DNA of 64,000 nt from Vibrio caribbeanicus ATCC BAA-2122 (GCF_000165125.1 NZ_AEIU01000096.1:62001-126000); one strand, 5' to 3'. Positions 28,718 to 38,134 are shown, numbered from the stretch's first letter. Numbers and translations: made by a program. Notes: a model not told the origin generated them from the sequence alone.

Positions 28718-29448
28718 TTTTATTAAGGGGATTACTTCGTGAAAGTGGCCATTGGCATTACTTCATCAAAGCGATAAAACAGAGATACCCCGATATCGAA
28801 ATACTGACACCTAATGTCCCTGGGAATGGTGACTTGAATCAATTAAAAAGCCCGACCTCTATTGATGCTATGATGCGAGCAGTGCAAACACAGATTCCCG
28901 AGCACTACGATAGTTTTCATTTAGTATCAATTTCTATGGGCTCGATGATCGCCAGCCATTGGGCTCACCAACGACCAGATTTAGTGAAAAGTTTAACCAT
29001 GATAAACCCGAGCTTTTCTCGCTACAGTTCAATCCAACAACGGATTAATTTAGCAGCGTTATCACGGCTCTTTTGTGCAAAACAAAAAAATCCACTGATC
29101 TTTGAGCAAGAGGTGATCAAATGGACCTGTCCTAATTCACTCGATGACAATGAAAAAATAGAGTACTACGCGGAGCTTGCTCGTCAGCACCCCGTCACAA
29201 AGATAAATACGTTGCGTCAGCTTTTGGCAGCCGCTAAATTTAAAGGGGAAACTCACGCACCAGAGTGCCCCACCCAAGTGGTCGTTAGCGAACACGACAA
29301 ACTCGTAAATTCAATCTCAGGCAAGAAGATAGCCGATGCCTGGAATATTGAACTCTCCTGTTTCAACAGCAATGCACATGACTTGCCGCTCGCCGAACCA
29401 CACGAACTTGCAGAAAAATTGCTTAATTGGTTGTATAAAACAAACTGA
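28705..29448 (+). CDS. Alpha/beta hydrolase
   Basis: 247 residues with the alpha/beta-hydrolase pattern: LLRGLLRESGHW oxyanion region, nucleophile elbow SISMGS (Ser within S-x-S-M-G), acid in VVSEHDKLV and catalytic His in NSNAHDLPL. Substrate unknown. It overlaps the M14 peptidase by 13 bases, so the two are probably co-translated and may act on related substrates. Confidence 0.75.
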   Translation: MVPIVLLRGLLRESGHWHYFIKAIKQRYPDIEILTPNVPGNGDLNQLKSPTSIDAMMRAVQTQIPEHYDSFHLVSISMGSMIASHWAHQRPDLVKSLTMINPSFSRYSSIQQRINLAALSRLFCAKQKNPLIFEQEVIKWTCPNSLDDNEKIEYYAELARQHPVTKINTLRQLLAAAKFKGETHAPECPTQVVVSEHDKLVNSISGKKIADAWNIELSCFNSNAHDLPLAEPHELAEKLLNWLYKTN

Positions 29449-29449
29449 G

Positions 29450-30079
29450 CTATCGGCTCTCCAACAGTAAGCGAACTCCCAAAAGCAATAAAATCGCAGC
29501 GGTGGACCCCTCCATCGCGCGGATAAAACCTGGTTTTTTCATTACGTGGCTAATAGAGGCCAACAAACGAGCTAGTGTACACTGCCAAACCATAGCAAGA
29601 ACAAAATGAGTTCCAACCATGATACCAGCTTGGAGCCACACCGACTTATCGTAGTTAATAAACTGGGGTAAGAAAGCAAGATAAAATATGGCCGTTTTGG
29701 GGTTTAGTATATTGGAGAGAAAACCTTGACGCATTGATTGCCATACGCTTAATTTTGATTTCTCTACTTGATGAACAAGTACTGACGGTTTACGGCTGAA
29801 CAGTGAAAAAACACCGCTAACACCAAGCCAAATAAGATATCCAGCCCCTATCATTTTTACCATAAGAAATAGCTCAACTGATTGATTTAGTATGGCTGAG
29901 ATACCAAGCACTGAGAGCGTTGCATGTAAAAATAATCCACTACAAATACCTAAACTGGTGTACATACCATCTCTATATCCACCGCGAGCGGTATTTTTTA
30001 GAATCATTGCAGTATCCAACCCAGGCGTTATGGTAAGTATCAATATCGCAAGAAAAAAGGTGGGATAATTTTCTATCAT
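29450..30079 (-). CDS. LysE/RhtB-family amino-acid exporter
   Basis: 209-residue membrane protein with six hydrophobic helices. The N-terminal TPGLDTAMILKNTARGGYRDG is the LysE/RhtB signature (TPGP-type motif). Family members export amino acids such as threonine, homoserine or lysine; the substrate here cannot be told. It ends one base from the convergent hydrolase gene, with no terminator between. Confidence 0.82.
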   Translation of the reverse strand: MIENYPTFFLAILILTITPGLDTAMILKNTARGGYRDGMYTSLGICSGLFLHATLSVLGISAILNQSVELFLMVKMIGAGYLIWLGVSGVFSLFSRKPSVLVHQVEKSKLSVWQSMRQGFLSNILNPKTAIFYLAFLPQFINYDKSVWLQAGIMVGTHFVLAMVWQCTLARLLASISHVMKKPGFIRAMEGSTAAILLLLGVRLLLESR

Positions 30080-30312
30080 GTTATTCCCTCATATACTGTT
30101 CGCTCTTCCCATGAAAACACTCAAAGGATCGAGTAGTAACATCCATTTTAAATTATGTCATTCACAAGCAAACACTTGTAGCAACGGTTGATGTTTAAAA
30201 TCACCGAAATCTGCAGACACATTAACAGAAAATATTACTCTAAATTGATTTGACTTGGTATCTAAAAAAGATATTGATATCATTGGTTTTTTACATGTCA
30301 GGGATGGCGGCC

Positions 30313-31794
30313 ATGAGCGCACTCGAAAAATTAAAAGCACACTCAAAAAAAATACATAACTTTAACCATTTATCAGCAATATGTGGCTGGGACCAAGCAG
30401 CAGTAATGCCTTCAGGAGGCAACCAAGCCCGCTCGGAAGCCATGGCTGAATTGTCCGTTCACATACATGGTTTAAATACTCAACCCCAACTAGCTGAATG
30501 GTTTGAGCAAGCAGAATCTGAGGATTTAAGTAGTCAAGATCGTGCTACGTTACGTGAATTAAAGCGCCAGTGGCAGCAAGCAAACGTACTACCTGAAGAC
30601 CTAGTACAAGCAAAGTCTCTAGCTGGCTCGAAATGTGAACACGCATGGCGTACTCAAAGAAGCGATAATGACTGGCAAGGCTTCGAAAAAAACTGGAAGG
30701 AAGTAGTGACACTGTCACGTGAAGAAGCTCAGATTCGTGCCGAAGCAAGTGGCCTTTCGCCCTACGATGCAATGCTTGACCTCTATGAGCCTGGGGTAAA
30801 TACTCAATCACTCAACCACCTCTTTAACGAAGTTAAAAGCTGGCTACCTGATTTAATCAATCAAGTCATCGATAAACAATCCAGTGAACAAGTTATTCAG
30901 CCCACAGGAAAGTTTTTAGCCAGCCAACAAAAAGCACTTGGCCTTGAAGTAATGAAACTGCTCCAGTTTGATTTTAATCATGGTCGATTGGATGAAAGCA
31001 TGCACCCATTCTGTGGTGGTGTTCCATCGGATGTACGTATCACCACTCGCTACAGTGAAAGCGATTTTATTCAGTCTTTGATGGGTATTGTTCATGAAAC
31101 AGGCCATGCAAGATATGAGCAAGGACTTCCGAAATCATTAGCTGGTTTACCCTCAGGCGACTCACGTTCTATGGGCATTCACGAGTCCCAGTCATTGTTC
31201 TTTGAGATGCAAGTTGGTCGAAGTGATGCATTTATTCAACACCTTGCTAAGTTCGCAGGTGAAAAGTTTAGTGAGCACAATAGTGACATCTTCTCCCAAG
31301 AGAATTTTCAAAAGCTCTATACTCGAGTGAAAAAAGACTTCATTAGGGTTGATGCAGACGAACTTACCTACCCTGCTCATGTCATTTTGCGCTACGAAAT
31401 CGAGCGTGACTTGATTAACGGTACTATTGAGCATACCGATGTCCCTGATATTTGGGATCAAAAGATGCAGCAGTACCTTGGCCTCTCAACAAGCGGTAAT
31501 TATCGCAATGGTTGTATGCAAGATATTCACTGGACCGATGGCGCATTTGGCTATTTCCCAAGCTATACATTAGGGGCAATGTATGCAGCCCAGTTTATGG
31601 CTTCAATGAGAAAGTCTGTTGATGTCGATGCCGCTATTTCACAAGCCGATCTTTCACCTATCTTTACTTGGCTATCTGACAACATTTGGAGCAAAGGCAG
31701 TTTGCTCACAACAGATGAACTGGTTAAACAAGCAACCGGTGAAACACTTAATGCAGAACACTTTAAAGCGCATTTAAAAGCACGTTATCTGTAA
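30313..31794 (+). CDS. M32-family carboxypeptidase (Taq type)
   Basis: Metal-dependent carboxypeptidase removing C-terminal residues from peptides, cytosolic. The zinc-binding HETGH lies at residues 261-265 of the form starting at 30313, with GIHESQSLFFEMQVG and FLRYEIERDLINGTIE-type family stretches following. About 493 residues, usual for M32. The start at 30313 (MSALEKLKAHSKKI) has AGGGATGG nearby; in-frame ATGs at 30295 and 30304 and one further out at 30250 are possible. Strong terminator downstream. Confidence 0.88.
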   Translation: MSALEKLKAHSKKIHNFNHLSAICGWDQAAVMPSGGNQARSEAMAELSVHIHGLNTQPQLAEWFEQAESEDLSSQDRATLRELKRQWQQANVLPEDLVQAKSLAGSKCEHAWRTQRSDNDWQGFEKNWKEVVTLSREEAQIRAEASGLSPYDAMLDLYEPGVNTQSLNHLFNEVKSWLPDLINQVIDKQSSEQVIQPTGKFLASQQKALGLEVMKLLQFDFNHGRLDESMHPFCGGVPSDVRITTRYSESDFIQSLMGIVHETGHARYEQGLPKSLAGLPSGDSRSMGIHESQSLFFEMQVGRSDAFIQHLAKFAGEKFSEHNSDIFSQENFQKLYTRVKKDFIRVDADELTYPAHVILRYEIERDLINGTIEHTDVPDIWDQKMQQYLGLSTSGNYRNGCMQDIHWTDGAFGYFPSYTLGAMYAAQFMASMRKSVDVDAAISQADLSPIFTWLSDNIWSKGSLLTTDELVKQATGETLNAEHFKAHLKARYL

Positions 31795-31808
31795 AATACT
31801 TGATACCC

Positions 31809-31834
31809 AGCGCCAGTACTTTACTGGCGCTTTT
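31809..31834 (+). terminator. Terminator after M32 carboxypeptidase
   Basis: AGCGCCAGTA, CTT loop, TACTGGCGCT, then TTT. Confidence 0.85.
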
Positions 31835-31986
31835 CTGAATATCTCGTTTGTGTCACAACACCCAAATCTGTTTTTTTCACTTAGAATTGTCGCAACTCTT
31901 CCCCTATACCATTGTCACTGTTTGTGTTTCAGATCTAGAATGGCGAAAACCTAAGCAAATGTCAGATTAATTACACGAGTATTGCC

Positions 31987-33690
31987 ATGAGTCTTCAACC
32001 CTTAATCGACGAGTTTATCGACATTGTTGGTCGACAATACGTACTAACAGAAATGAAAAAGACCGAGTACTACCGCTCTGGGTTTCGTTCAGGAAAAGGC
32101 AAAGCGCTCGCCGTAGTTTTTCCTGGATCGCTCATTGAACAGTGGCGAATACTCAAAGCTGCGGTTCAATCAAATTGCATTATTATCATGCAAGCCGCCA
32201 AAACAGGTTTGACCGAAGGCTCAGCACCGAGTGGCGATGATTATGATCGTGAAGTCGTAGTCATTAATATTATGCGAATCAATTCGCTGCACTTGCTTGA
32301 AAATGGCAAGCAAATTATTAGTCTGCCCGGTGTCAGTCTACATCAGCTTGAAAAGACCCTAAAGTCGGTCAACCGTGCCCCACATTCTGTTATTGGCTCC
32401 TCTTCAATCGGTGCCACAGTAGTTGGGGGAATTGCGAATAACTCTGGAGGGGCACTAGTCAAACGTGGCCCAGCTTACACTGAGCTGGCGTTGTTTGGTC
32501 AGGTAAATAAAGCGGGAGAGCTTGAGTTAGTCAATCACCTTGGTATTGAAGGACTGGGTAACACACCAGAGGAAATCCTTACCAATGTAGAAAATGGTAA
32601 CTTCGACACATCAAACATTGTACATAGCCAAGCTATGGCGTCTGACAAAGATTACGAGCAACGTGTACGCGATGTCGACGCAGATACTCCCTCACGCTAT
32701 AACGCGGATTCTAGACGTTTATTCGAAGCAAGTGGTTGTGCTGGAAAATTGGCTGTATTTGCAGTTCGTGTTGACACTCATCCCGTACCTAAAAGGGAGC
32801 AAATTTTTTACATTGGCTGTAACGATCACGCTCAACTTACCAAAATACGTCGAGACATGCTTTCTCAATTTACTCATCTTCCAGAGATGGGCGAATACAT
32901 GCACCGTGATATCTTTAATTTGGCCGAGACCTACGGCAAAGATGTGTTTTTGTCCATCAATCATTTTGGTACCGCGAGACTCCCCAAGTTTTTTGCAATT
33001 AAGGCAAAAATTGAAACGCTACTCAAGCGCATTCCATTTGTCTCTCATGATCTGCCAGACATCGCTCTCTATTGGCTAAGCAAACTCTTCCCGCAACACT
33101 TACCAAAACGCATGTGTGAATTTAGAGATAATTATCAACATCATCTGATACTAAAGATGAGTGATGGTGGTATTGAAGAAGCACAAGATTATCTTGAACA
33201 TAATTGGTCAAAATCCAGTGACGGTAGCTACTTTATTTGTAGTGACGAAGAGGGAAAGAAAGCACTATTGCATCGATTTGCTGCCGCAGGCGCCGCGATA
33301 CGCTATGAAACCATCCACTCCCGGGACGTAGAAGATATCCTGGCGCTTGATATTGCTCTTCGCCGCAATGATATCGACTGGGTAGAGGAATTACCTCAAG
33401 ACATTAAAAACGAGCTTGTGGTCGCGCTTTATTATGGTCATTTCATGTGTAACGTTTTCCATCAAGACTACATATTTAAAAAAGGTGCGGACACTAAGAA
33501 AATCAAACAAAAGATGCTAGAAATCCTCACCCAAAAAGGGGCCAAATATCCAGCAGAACACAATGTAGGCCACCTTTATGAAGCTGAAGAATCGCTGCAA
33601 GAGTTTTATCATTCTCTAGACCCAACGAATACCTTTAACCCAGGTATCGGCATGATGAGTAAATACAAACGCAACTGCAATTGCTGCTAA
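31987..33690 (+). CDS. dld: Quinone-dependent D-lactate dehydrogenase
   Basis: Membrane-associated FAD enzyme oxidising D-lactate to pyruvate and passing electrons to quinone. 567 residues. The FAD-binding region includes QAAKTGLTEGSAPSGDDYDR and SSSIGATVVGGIANNSGGA, and the C-terminal membrane-binding domain ends with PTNTFNPGIGMMSKYKRN. Monocistronic, with its own 190-base upstream region. The window also encodes YdiJ, so two different D-hydroxyacid dehydrogenases are present. Confidence 0.92.
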   Translation: MSLQPLIDEFIDIVGRQYVLTEMKKTEYYRSGFRSGKGKALAVVFPGSLIEQWRILKAAVQSNCIIIMQAAKTGLTEGSAPSGDDYDREVVVINIMRINSLHLLENGKQIISLPGVSLHQLEKTLKSVNRAPHSVIGSSSIGATVVGGIANNSGGALVKRGPAYTELALFGQVNKAGELELVNHLGIEGLGNTPEEILTNVENGNFDTSNIVHSQAMASDKDYEQRVRDVDADTPSRYNADSRRLFEASGCAGKLAVFAVRVDTHPVPKREQIFYIGCNDHAQLTKIRRDMLSQFTHLPEMGEYMHRDIFNLAETYGKDVFLSINHFGTARLPKFFAIKAKIETLLKRIPFVSHDLPDIALYWLSKLFPQHLPKRMCEFRDNYQHHLILKMSDGGIEEAQDYLEHNWSKSSDGSYFICSDEEGKKALLHRFAAAGAAIRYETIHSRDVEDILALDIALRRNDIDWVEELPQDIKNELVVALYYGHFMCNVFHQDYIFKKGADTKKIKQKMLEILTQKGAKYPAEHNVGHLYEAEESLQEFYHSLDPTNTFNPGIGMMSKYKRNCNCC

Positions 33691-33752
33691 CCATAACCAA
33701 GTGAGCTTGGCCGAAGTGCTAGAACTACGGACTACTAAACACGCAAGCAACA

Positions 33753-33786
33753 AGTAGGCTCTGGATTTAATTCATTTGAGCCTACT
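33753..33786. terminator. Terminator-like hairpin after dld
   Basis: AGTAGGCTC, 16-base loop, GAGCCTACT, with no clear T run. It lies between dld and a convergent GNAT gene. Confidence 0.4.
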
Positions 33787-33799
33787 AACACATTCAAGG

Positions 33800-34252
33800 C
33801 TAAAGGCTCGGTGGCTTTATGTGCTCATTTCCAAGTAAAAGCTGCATCTCAATCAGACCTTGACCAGCTCTTATCTTTCGATACCCCAGATAACGGTATA
33901 ATTTAATCGCCGGATTTTCTTCAAAAGCTCGTAAAATAATTCGACTGGAGCCTCGTTGAATCGCTCTAGTTTTGATATGAGAGAAACACTCAGATCCTAG
34001 GCCTTGACCTTGATGACCGGGCTCTATTTGCAGGTCTCGTATGTAAGTTGTGGCATCATCATAGGTGAAGCGCGCAACACCCACACGAATATCACCGACA
34101 AGAACTTCATAATTATCGAATTCTTTCCAACTCATTTGATATCTGGGCGAATCCCACTCGATTCCTCTTGCCTGGTAGTAAGGTGCCATATTACTTTTTA
34201 CCAGATGCTCCGCGTACTCTTTATCAGTTGCGGTCTGAAAACGGATTCTCAA
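33800..34252 (-). CDS. GNAT-family N-acetyltransferase
   Basis: 150 residues with the acetyl-CoA-binding motif GHQGQGLGSECFSHI and the typical C-terminal NPAIKLYRYLGYRKI. Substrate unknown. It starts nine bases after the Dabb gene ends, so the two are probably co-transcribed. Part of a run of short minus-strand accessory genes from 33.8 to 38.1 kb. Confidence 0.82.
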   Translation of the reverse strand: MRIRFQTATDKEYAEHLVKSNMAPYYQARGIEWDSPRYQMSWKEFDNYEVLVGDIRVGVARFTYDDATTYIRDLQIEPGHQGQGLGSECFSHIKTRAIQRGSSRIILRAFEENPAIKLYRYLGYRKIRAGQGLIEMQLLLGNEHIKPPSL

Positions 34253-34261
34253 AGTTACTCC

Positions 34262-34570
34262 TTAATCCACTGTTTCGCAGGGGTAGTCGAAAACAATAAT
34301 ATCGTCGAGAATTGGCCGAAAAACCTCTTTCAACGCCTGATGCTCTGGATGAGGTAAATACTCCAGTCGACCCGCATCGTTAGCAAAGGTCATCAGTACT
34401 GAATGAGAAAAGCCCTGATTCTTATTTTCTGGGCTATCGTTTATGCCCCATTCGACCGAGACAACGCCTTCTATTTTTGAGGGCATGGACAAAAATAGTT
34501 CTCGTAAAAGGTCAATTTGTGCAATATCTGCCGCGGGTTTAAATTTGATCAGAAGAATGTGACGTATCAT
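34262..34570 (-). CDS. Dabb (stress-responsive alpha/beta barrel) protein
   Basis: 102 residues with the Dabb-domain pattern: IRHILLIKFKPAADIAQID, VSVEWGINDSPENKNQGFSH and YLPHPEHQALKEVF. Dabb proteins form small dimeric barrels; most bacterial members are uncharacterised. It precedes the GNAT gene by nine bases. Confidence 0.78.
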   Translation of the reverse strand: MIRHILLIKFKPAADIAQIDLLRELFLSMPSKIEGVVSVEWGINDSPENKNQGFSHSVLMTFANDAGRLEYLPHPEHQALKEVFRPILDDIIVFDYPCETVD

Positions 34571-34643
34571 GGTAAATCCTATTGGTATCTGGTGCTTTTC
34601 TGGGAAACTTAACAGTCTCTAGCCTACAACAAAAGCCGGCTCT

Positions 34644-35081
34644 TTACACCGCGATATAGATATCTACTTCATTCTCACTCAAATAGCACTCAAAGTCGGT
34701 GGTATATTTTCGAACGTACGGACAATTTGTATCGTCGAAAAAACGCCAAATAATACCCCATAGATCAATCACTGCTTGTGGCATTTCTCCCTGTGCCGAA
34801 AACACCAAATATTGACCACTGGGAATGGTCATTTCAGATAATGTCGGAGACGATGAAGTTTGTGAGCCCACAAATACATCAAACGCCCCCAAGTAATCGG
34901 ACTCATAGTTGGTGTAAATTCCAAAAAACAATGCATCGCCAGAGTCAGTACTGGGCCGACTTTGGAGAAAAGATTGCCACAACTGTGGGATCTTTGCTTT
35001 TTCAGGATCAACCTCGTCGGCATTCGAAGTTGTTACCGACAAACCAAAAACTTTTCTTTGTATAAATGTTCTTTCTTGCAT
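34644..35081 (-). CDS. GyrI-like effector-binding domain protein
   Basis: 145 residues forming a stand-alone GyrI-like/AraC effector-binding domain (FIQRKVFGLSVTTSN, IPSGQYLVFSAQGEMPQAVI, a C-terminal FECYLSENEVDIYIAV). No DNA-binding domain is attached, so it may bind a small molecule or inhibit a partner. The start at 35081 (MQERTF) has AAGGAG nine bases upstream; the frame is open to a TTG at 35168 inside the neighbouring pseudogene region. Confidence 0.7.
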   Translation of the reverse strand: MQERTFIQRKVFGLSVTTSNADEVDPEKAKIPQLWQSFLQSRPSTDSGDALFFGIYTNYESDYLGAFDVFVGSQTSSSPTLSEMTIPSGQYLVFSAQGEMPQAVIDLWGIIWRFFDDTNCPYVRKYTTDFECYLSENEVDIYIAV

Positions 35082-35127
35082 CAACTTATTCTCCTTATTT
35101 CTGGAACTAGCATAAGCTGACTGACTG

Positions 35128-35594
35128 TCAAAACCTGTCAGTAGTCGATACAGGTTTTGGGAACACAATCTTAAAACGCTCTAATAGCAGCATATCTTCA
35201 GATGGTGCGATGTTTAATTGTTCACATTCTTTTGAGAAAAATCGCCAGTGGGCCTCTCTCCACCATTGCAATGTTTTATCACCTTCCCCTTCTTCTGCGG
35301 CAAAACTCTCATCAACATCACAATATTTTTGTGTTGAAACTGAAGTTATTTCTATAATGCATACTGGCTGGTTAAATCACCTTCTTGGGGGCGCCTATCT
35401 CCTTCATGGCTATACCAGTAATCCATACTACAGGATGCACGCTTCTCACCTTTCAAGATCAAATCTGCACAGACATTAGCGTTGTATTCATCGGCGCAAA
35501 AATAATCTGCATTGCAGTAAGAATATTGCTCAATTTGAGCGGGCGTGAGGCTATCAAAGTATTTCTGCAGATACTCTTTATGACGTTGTTCCAT
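35128..35594 (-). pseudogene. ASCH-domain gene broken by a frameshift
   Basis: Intact N-terminal half from ATG 35594 (MEQRHKEYLQKYFDSLTPAQ, then LILKGEKRASCSMDYWY and EGDL) that runs out of frame and stops at TAG near 35352. The missing C-terminal half is readable in another frame: QPVCIIEITSVSTQKYCD, then GEGDKTLQWWREAHWRFF and MLLLERFKIVFP, stopping at 35128. The join suggests a short deletion not a multiple of three right after EGDL. ASCH domains bind RNA or nucleosides. Clear pseudogene unless the base calls are wrong. Confidence 0.8.
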
Positions 35595-35602
35595 TCTGTT
35601 TC

Positions 35603-36139
35603 TTATCCTTTTTTTGTTTTCGAGTACACAGCGGTATCACCCAGTTCTCCATTAGGTAGTCGGTGATCATAAATTTGTAAGCCCTCAAGAAAGAAGCCAC
35701 ATCGCTCTGCTACCGCACGGCTTTTAAAATTGATATCTGGCACTCTTATTTCAACTCGATTAGCTCCTAAATCATCAAAGGCATATTGCTGTATTCTATT
35801 CACAGCCTCTGTGATATAGCCATTTCCTGTACACGACGAACGTAGCCAATACCCGATCTCGAAACAGGGAACGGAGGCATCTCGGATCTTTAAAACCAAA
35901 ACGCCTATGAGCATATCATTTTCTTTATCGACTAATGAAAAACGTAATTCTTCGGTAAAGTTTTGATAATTTTCTATCGCCTTTTCAGTTTGCTCGATCG
36001 AACTTTTCTCACAAAGAGCATCATCAACCCAAGATAGAAACTGTCTTAATTCAACTTGGCTTTCTTGTATCGCGTTAAACAGTTCCGGTTGATGATCGAG
36101 AGACGGCGGAATGAGCTTTAATCGACTTGTTTCTATCAC
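35603..36139 (-). CDS. GNAT acetyltransferase, RimJ/RimL type
   Basis: 178 residues resembling ribosomal-protein N-acetyltransferases of the RimL/YdaF kind: ETSRLKLIPPSLDHQPELF at the start, FEIGYWLRSSCTGNGYITEA as the CoA-binding region and RVEIRVPDINFKSRAVAERC later. Target unknown. It lies nine bases upstream of the broken ASCH gene on the same strand. Confidence 0.82.
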   Translation of the reverse strand: MIETSRLKLIPPSLDHQPELFNAIQESQVELRQFLSWVDDALCEKSSIEQTEKAIENYQNFTEELRFSLVDKENDMLIGVLVLKIRDASVPCFEIGYWLRSSCTGNGYITEAVNRIQQYAFDDLGANRVEIRVPDINFKSRAVAERCGFFLEGLQIYDHRLPNGELGDTAVYSKTKKG

Positions 36140-36174
36140 ACATTATTCCCTAACATGCATCCAATACAGATTGG

Positions 36175-36507
36175 TCACGCTTTTTTTACAAATTGAGCAG
36201 TGATCATCATTTCTCCGGCACCGTCAACTTTGCAATCCAATTGATGGTCTTTTCCGTTAACAATTTTTCTTACCAAGGCTTTTGTACCTATTTTTAGGAC
36301 TAAAGAACTCCCTTTTACTTTGAGATCCTTAGCTATCGTCACTTTGTCGCCTTCAGAAAGAACAGTGCCGTTCGCATCCCTCACGACGACCACAGCCTCT
36401 CTCTCTTCTTCTGGGTTCCATTCATGCGCGCACTCCGGACAAATCAATTGATTTTGATCTTGATAAACAAATGGTGAGTGGCAGTTAGGGCATGGTGGTA
36501 AAGACAT
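36175..36507 (-). CDS. yjdM: YjdM (PhnA-type) zinc-ribbon protein
   Basis: 110 residues. The N-terminal zinc ribbon (PCPNC and CPEC) is followed by the PhnA/YjdM domain (VVVRDANGTVLSEGDKVTI, LKVKGSSLVLKIGTKA). The name PhnA is historic: the E. coli protein has no shown phosphonate role. The start is ATG 36507 after GAGAGA; a GTG lies one codon upstream. Confidence 0.88.
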   Translation of the reverse strand: MSLPPCPNCHSPFVYQDQNQLICPECAHEWNPEEEREAVVVVRDANGTVLSEGDKVTIAKDLKVKGSSLVLKIGTKALVRKIVNGKDHQLDCKVDGAGEMMITAQFVKKA

Positions 36508-36548
36508 CACATCTCTCTTGGTAAATTTAATAAGTGGTCATCGGTATA

Positions 36549-37064
36549 CTATACCGCTGATTTTTGATTTGTTTTAATGTGCTTTTTAACCTTCTTAAGC
36601 GCCATTTGACGTTTAAGAGGTGATAGGTAATCGATAAATAGCCGACCGGAAAGATGGTCTATTTCATGTTGCATTACAATGGCAAGAAAGTCATCACTCT
36701 CAACTTTTATTGCATTACCCAATCTATCCTGAGCCTGAACTACAACGGATGTGAAACGTTCAACATCAGCGTAATAATCTGGCACAGAAAGACATCCCTC
36801 TTGCCCCATCTCTCTATTTTTTCCACAGACCACTTTCGGGTTAACCAATATAAGGGGCTGGTCTCTCGCCTCAGACAAATCAATGACAACGACGGCTTCT
36901 TTACGACCAACTTGAGTCGCCGCTAAACCAATACCATTGGCAGTTGAATAGAGAGTATCGAGCATGTCATCAATGAATGACTGTACTTTATCAAAATCAG
37001 TGACCTGTTCGGCTTCATATTTAAGCCTAGGATCAGGAGTAGTTAAAATAGGTAAAACTGCCAT
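36549..37064 (-). CDS. def: Peptide deformylase
   Basis: Removes the formyl group from nascent N-terminal methionine. All three motifs are present: GIGLAATQVG, EGCLSVP and QHEIDHLSGRLF (metal ligands Cys, His, His). 171 residues, usual length. It is not next to fmt, so it is likely a second deformylase as found in many Vibrio; the housekeeping def-fmt pair is not in this window. Confidence 0.92.
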   Translation of the reverse strand: MAVLPILTTPDPRLKYEAEQVTDFDKVQSFIDDMLDTLYSTANGIGLAATQVGRKEAVVVIDLSEARDQPLILVNPKVVCGKNREMGQEGCLSVPDYYADVERFTSVVVQAQDRLGNAIKVESDDFLAIVMQHEIDHLSGRLFIDYLSPLKRQMALKKVKKHIKTNQKSAV

Positions 37065-37088
37065 ATAAATTAAGGAATATATTTTCTA

Positions 37089-37568
37089 TTAAGTAATATT
37101 TAAAACCATTGGAATATCGATCATTCCAGAACGATTTCTTATACCTTGAGTTTCAACAAAACCAAAGCTGAGATATACCGACTTAGCATTTATCGCTGAA
37201 TTAACCGTAAACTGCTTAATATCGTACTCAGCTAATATTTCTTTTTTCATCGCTTACCAGAGCATACGTGAAACGCCCGACCCTTGGATACTTTCGCATA
37301 CAAATAAGTGCAATAGATGTGATTTATCACGCATTCCAATTGCACCAACTAATTTAGACCCATCTTTAATTGCGAGCATATACTTGTGGTTTTTAGAGAG
37401 ATAGTTTTTTATACTTTTCTCGCTAACGGAATCAATAACAATGTCATGAGCCGCAGCTTCTATTGTAGGAAAAACATATTTTTTCATCAGTGGCGTAATA
37501 AGCTCACTAATATTTTTTTCATCTCCAAAAGTGGCATTTCTTAATGTAATTCCAGGTTCTGCTCTCAC
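37089..37568 (-). pseudogene. GNAT acetyltransferase with an in-frame stop
   Basis: Starts best at GTG 37568 (VRAEPGITLRNATFGDEKNI) after GGAGAAAAA. The frame reads through LLHLFVCESIQGSGVSRMLW to a TAA at 37254-37256, then continues in the same frame as AMKKEILAEYDIKQFTVNSA and SVYLSFGFVETQGIRN to a second TAA at 37089. The downstream part is the normal GNAT C-terminus (NSAxxA...Y..FGF), so a single nonsense change splits the gene. Confidence 0.75.
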
Positions 37569-37620
37569 TTTTTCTCCATTATTCTGTTCAAAAAAATATA
37601 TCCAAGTTTCATGAATGAAT

Positions 37621-37790
37621 ATACCCACGTGATTTCATAATGCAAGGTTCAGAGCGGTGCCACAGTGTTGAATTTAAGGAAAATAACGCAGCAGAATATG
37701 TGTACTCTCACCAAGTTGTTTGACGATGAAATCGGCGCTGTACCATGCTCCCAAAGGGAGAGTTTCATCATTATCGCCATCACGCTTAGT
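37621..37790 (+). repeat. Diverged copy of the TATACCCAAGT repeat
   Basis: Begins ATACCCACGTGATTTCATAA and shares the internal blocks GAGCGGTGCCACAGTGTTGA, AAGGAAAATAACGC and ACCAAGTTGTTTGACGATGA with the full copy at 38910-39175. The far inverted end is not recognisable, so the right boundary is approximate. It sits between the broken GNAT gene and a small secreted protein. Confidence 0.75.
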
Positions 37791-38134
37791 CACTTGAGTT
37801 TGAGTTCTGGAAAGTCTTTGAAATTCTGTGGTGAGCGCGCTCGCTGTTCCATTTTTGTAAAGAAAGGATTCCTCTCTGGTTCGTCTTCATACTCTCGCCT
37901 AGAAAAATCTTCTACTGCTATTTTTTCTTCGGCTGGTTCGAGCCAAACCCAGCCGTCCTCATCCAGTTCTTCAAATGTATAGGACTGCACTTTGTTTTCA
38001 GAATTACAGACGACGCTATTACAATTCGAAGAAAGAGGTGGTGAAGTCTGTTGCCAACTATATTGCTCCTTTGAAAAACAGAACGCTGATAAGCAGAGTG
38101 AAACAGAAGCTAAAGAAAGACACAATTTTGTCAT
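37790..38134 (-). CDS. Small secreted hypothetical protein
   Basis: 114 residues with a signal peptide (LCLSLASVSLCLSAFCFS) and a polar, acidic mature part containing two Cys (SNCNSVVCNSE) and a DEDGWVWLEPAEE stretch. No family recognised. The ribosome site is weak. Its 3' end touches the diverged repeat copy. Confidence 0.45.
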   Translation of the reverse strand: MTKLCLSLASVSLCLSAFCFSKEQYSWQQTSPPLSSNCNSVVCNSENKVQSYTFEELDEDGWVWLEPAEEKIAVEDFSRREYEDEPERNPFFTKMEQRARSPQNFKDFPELKLK

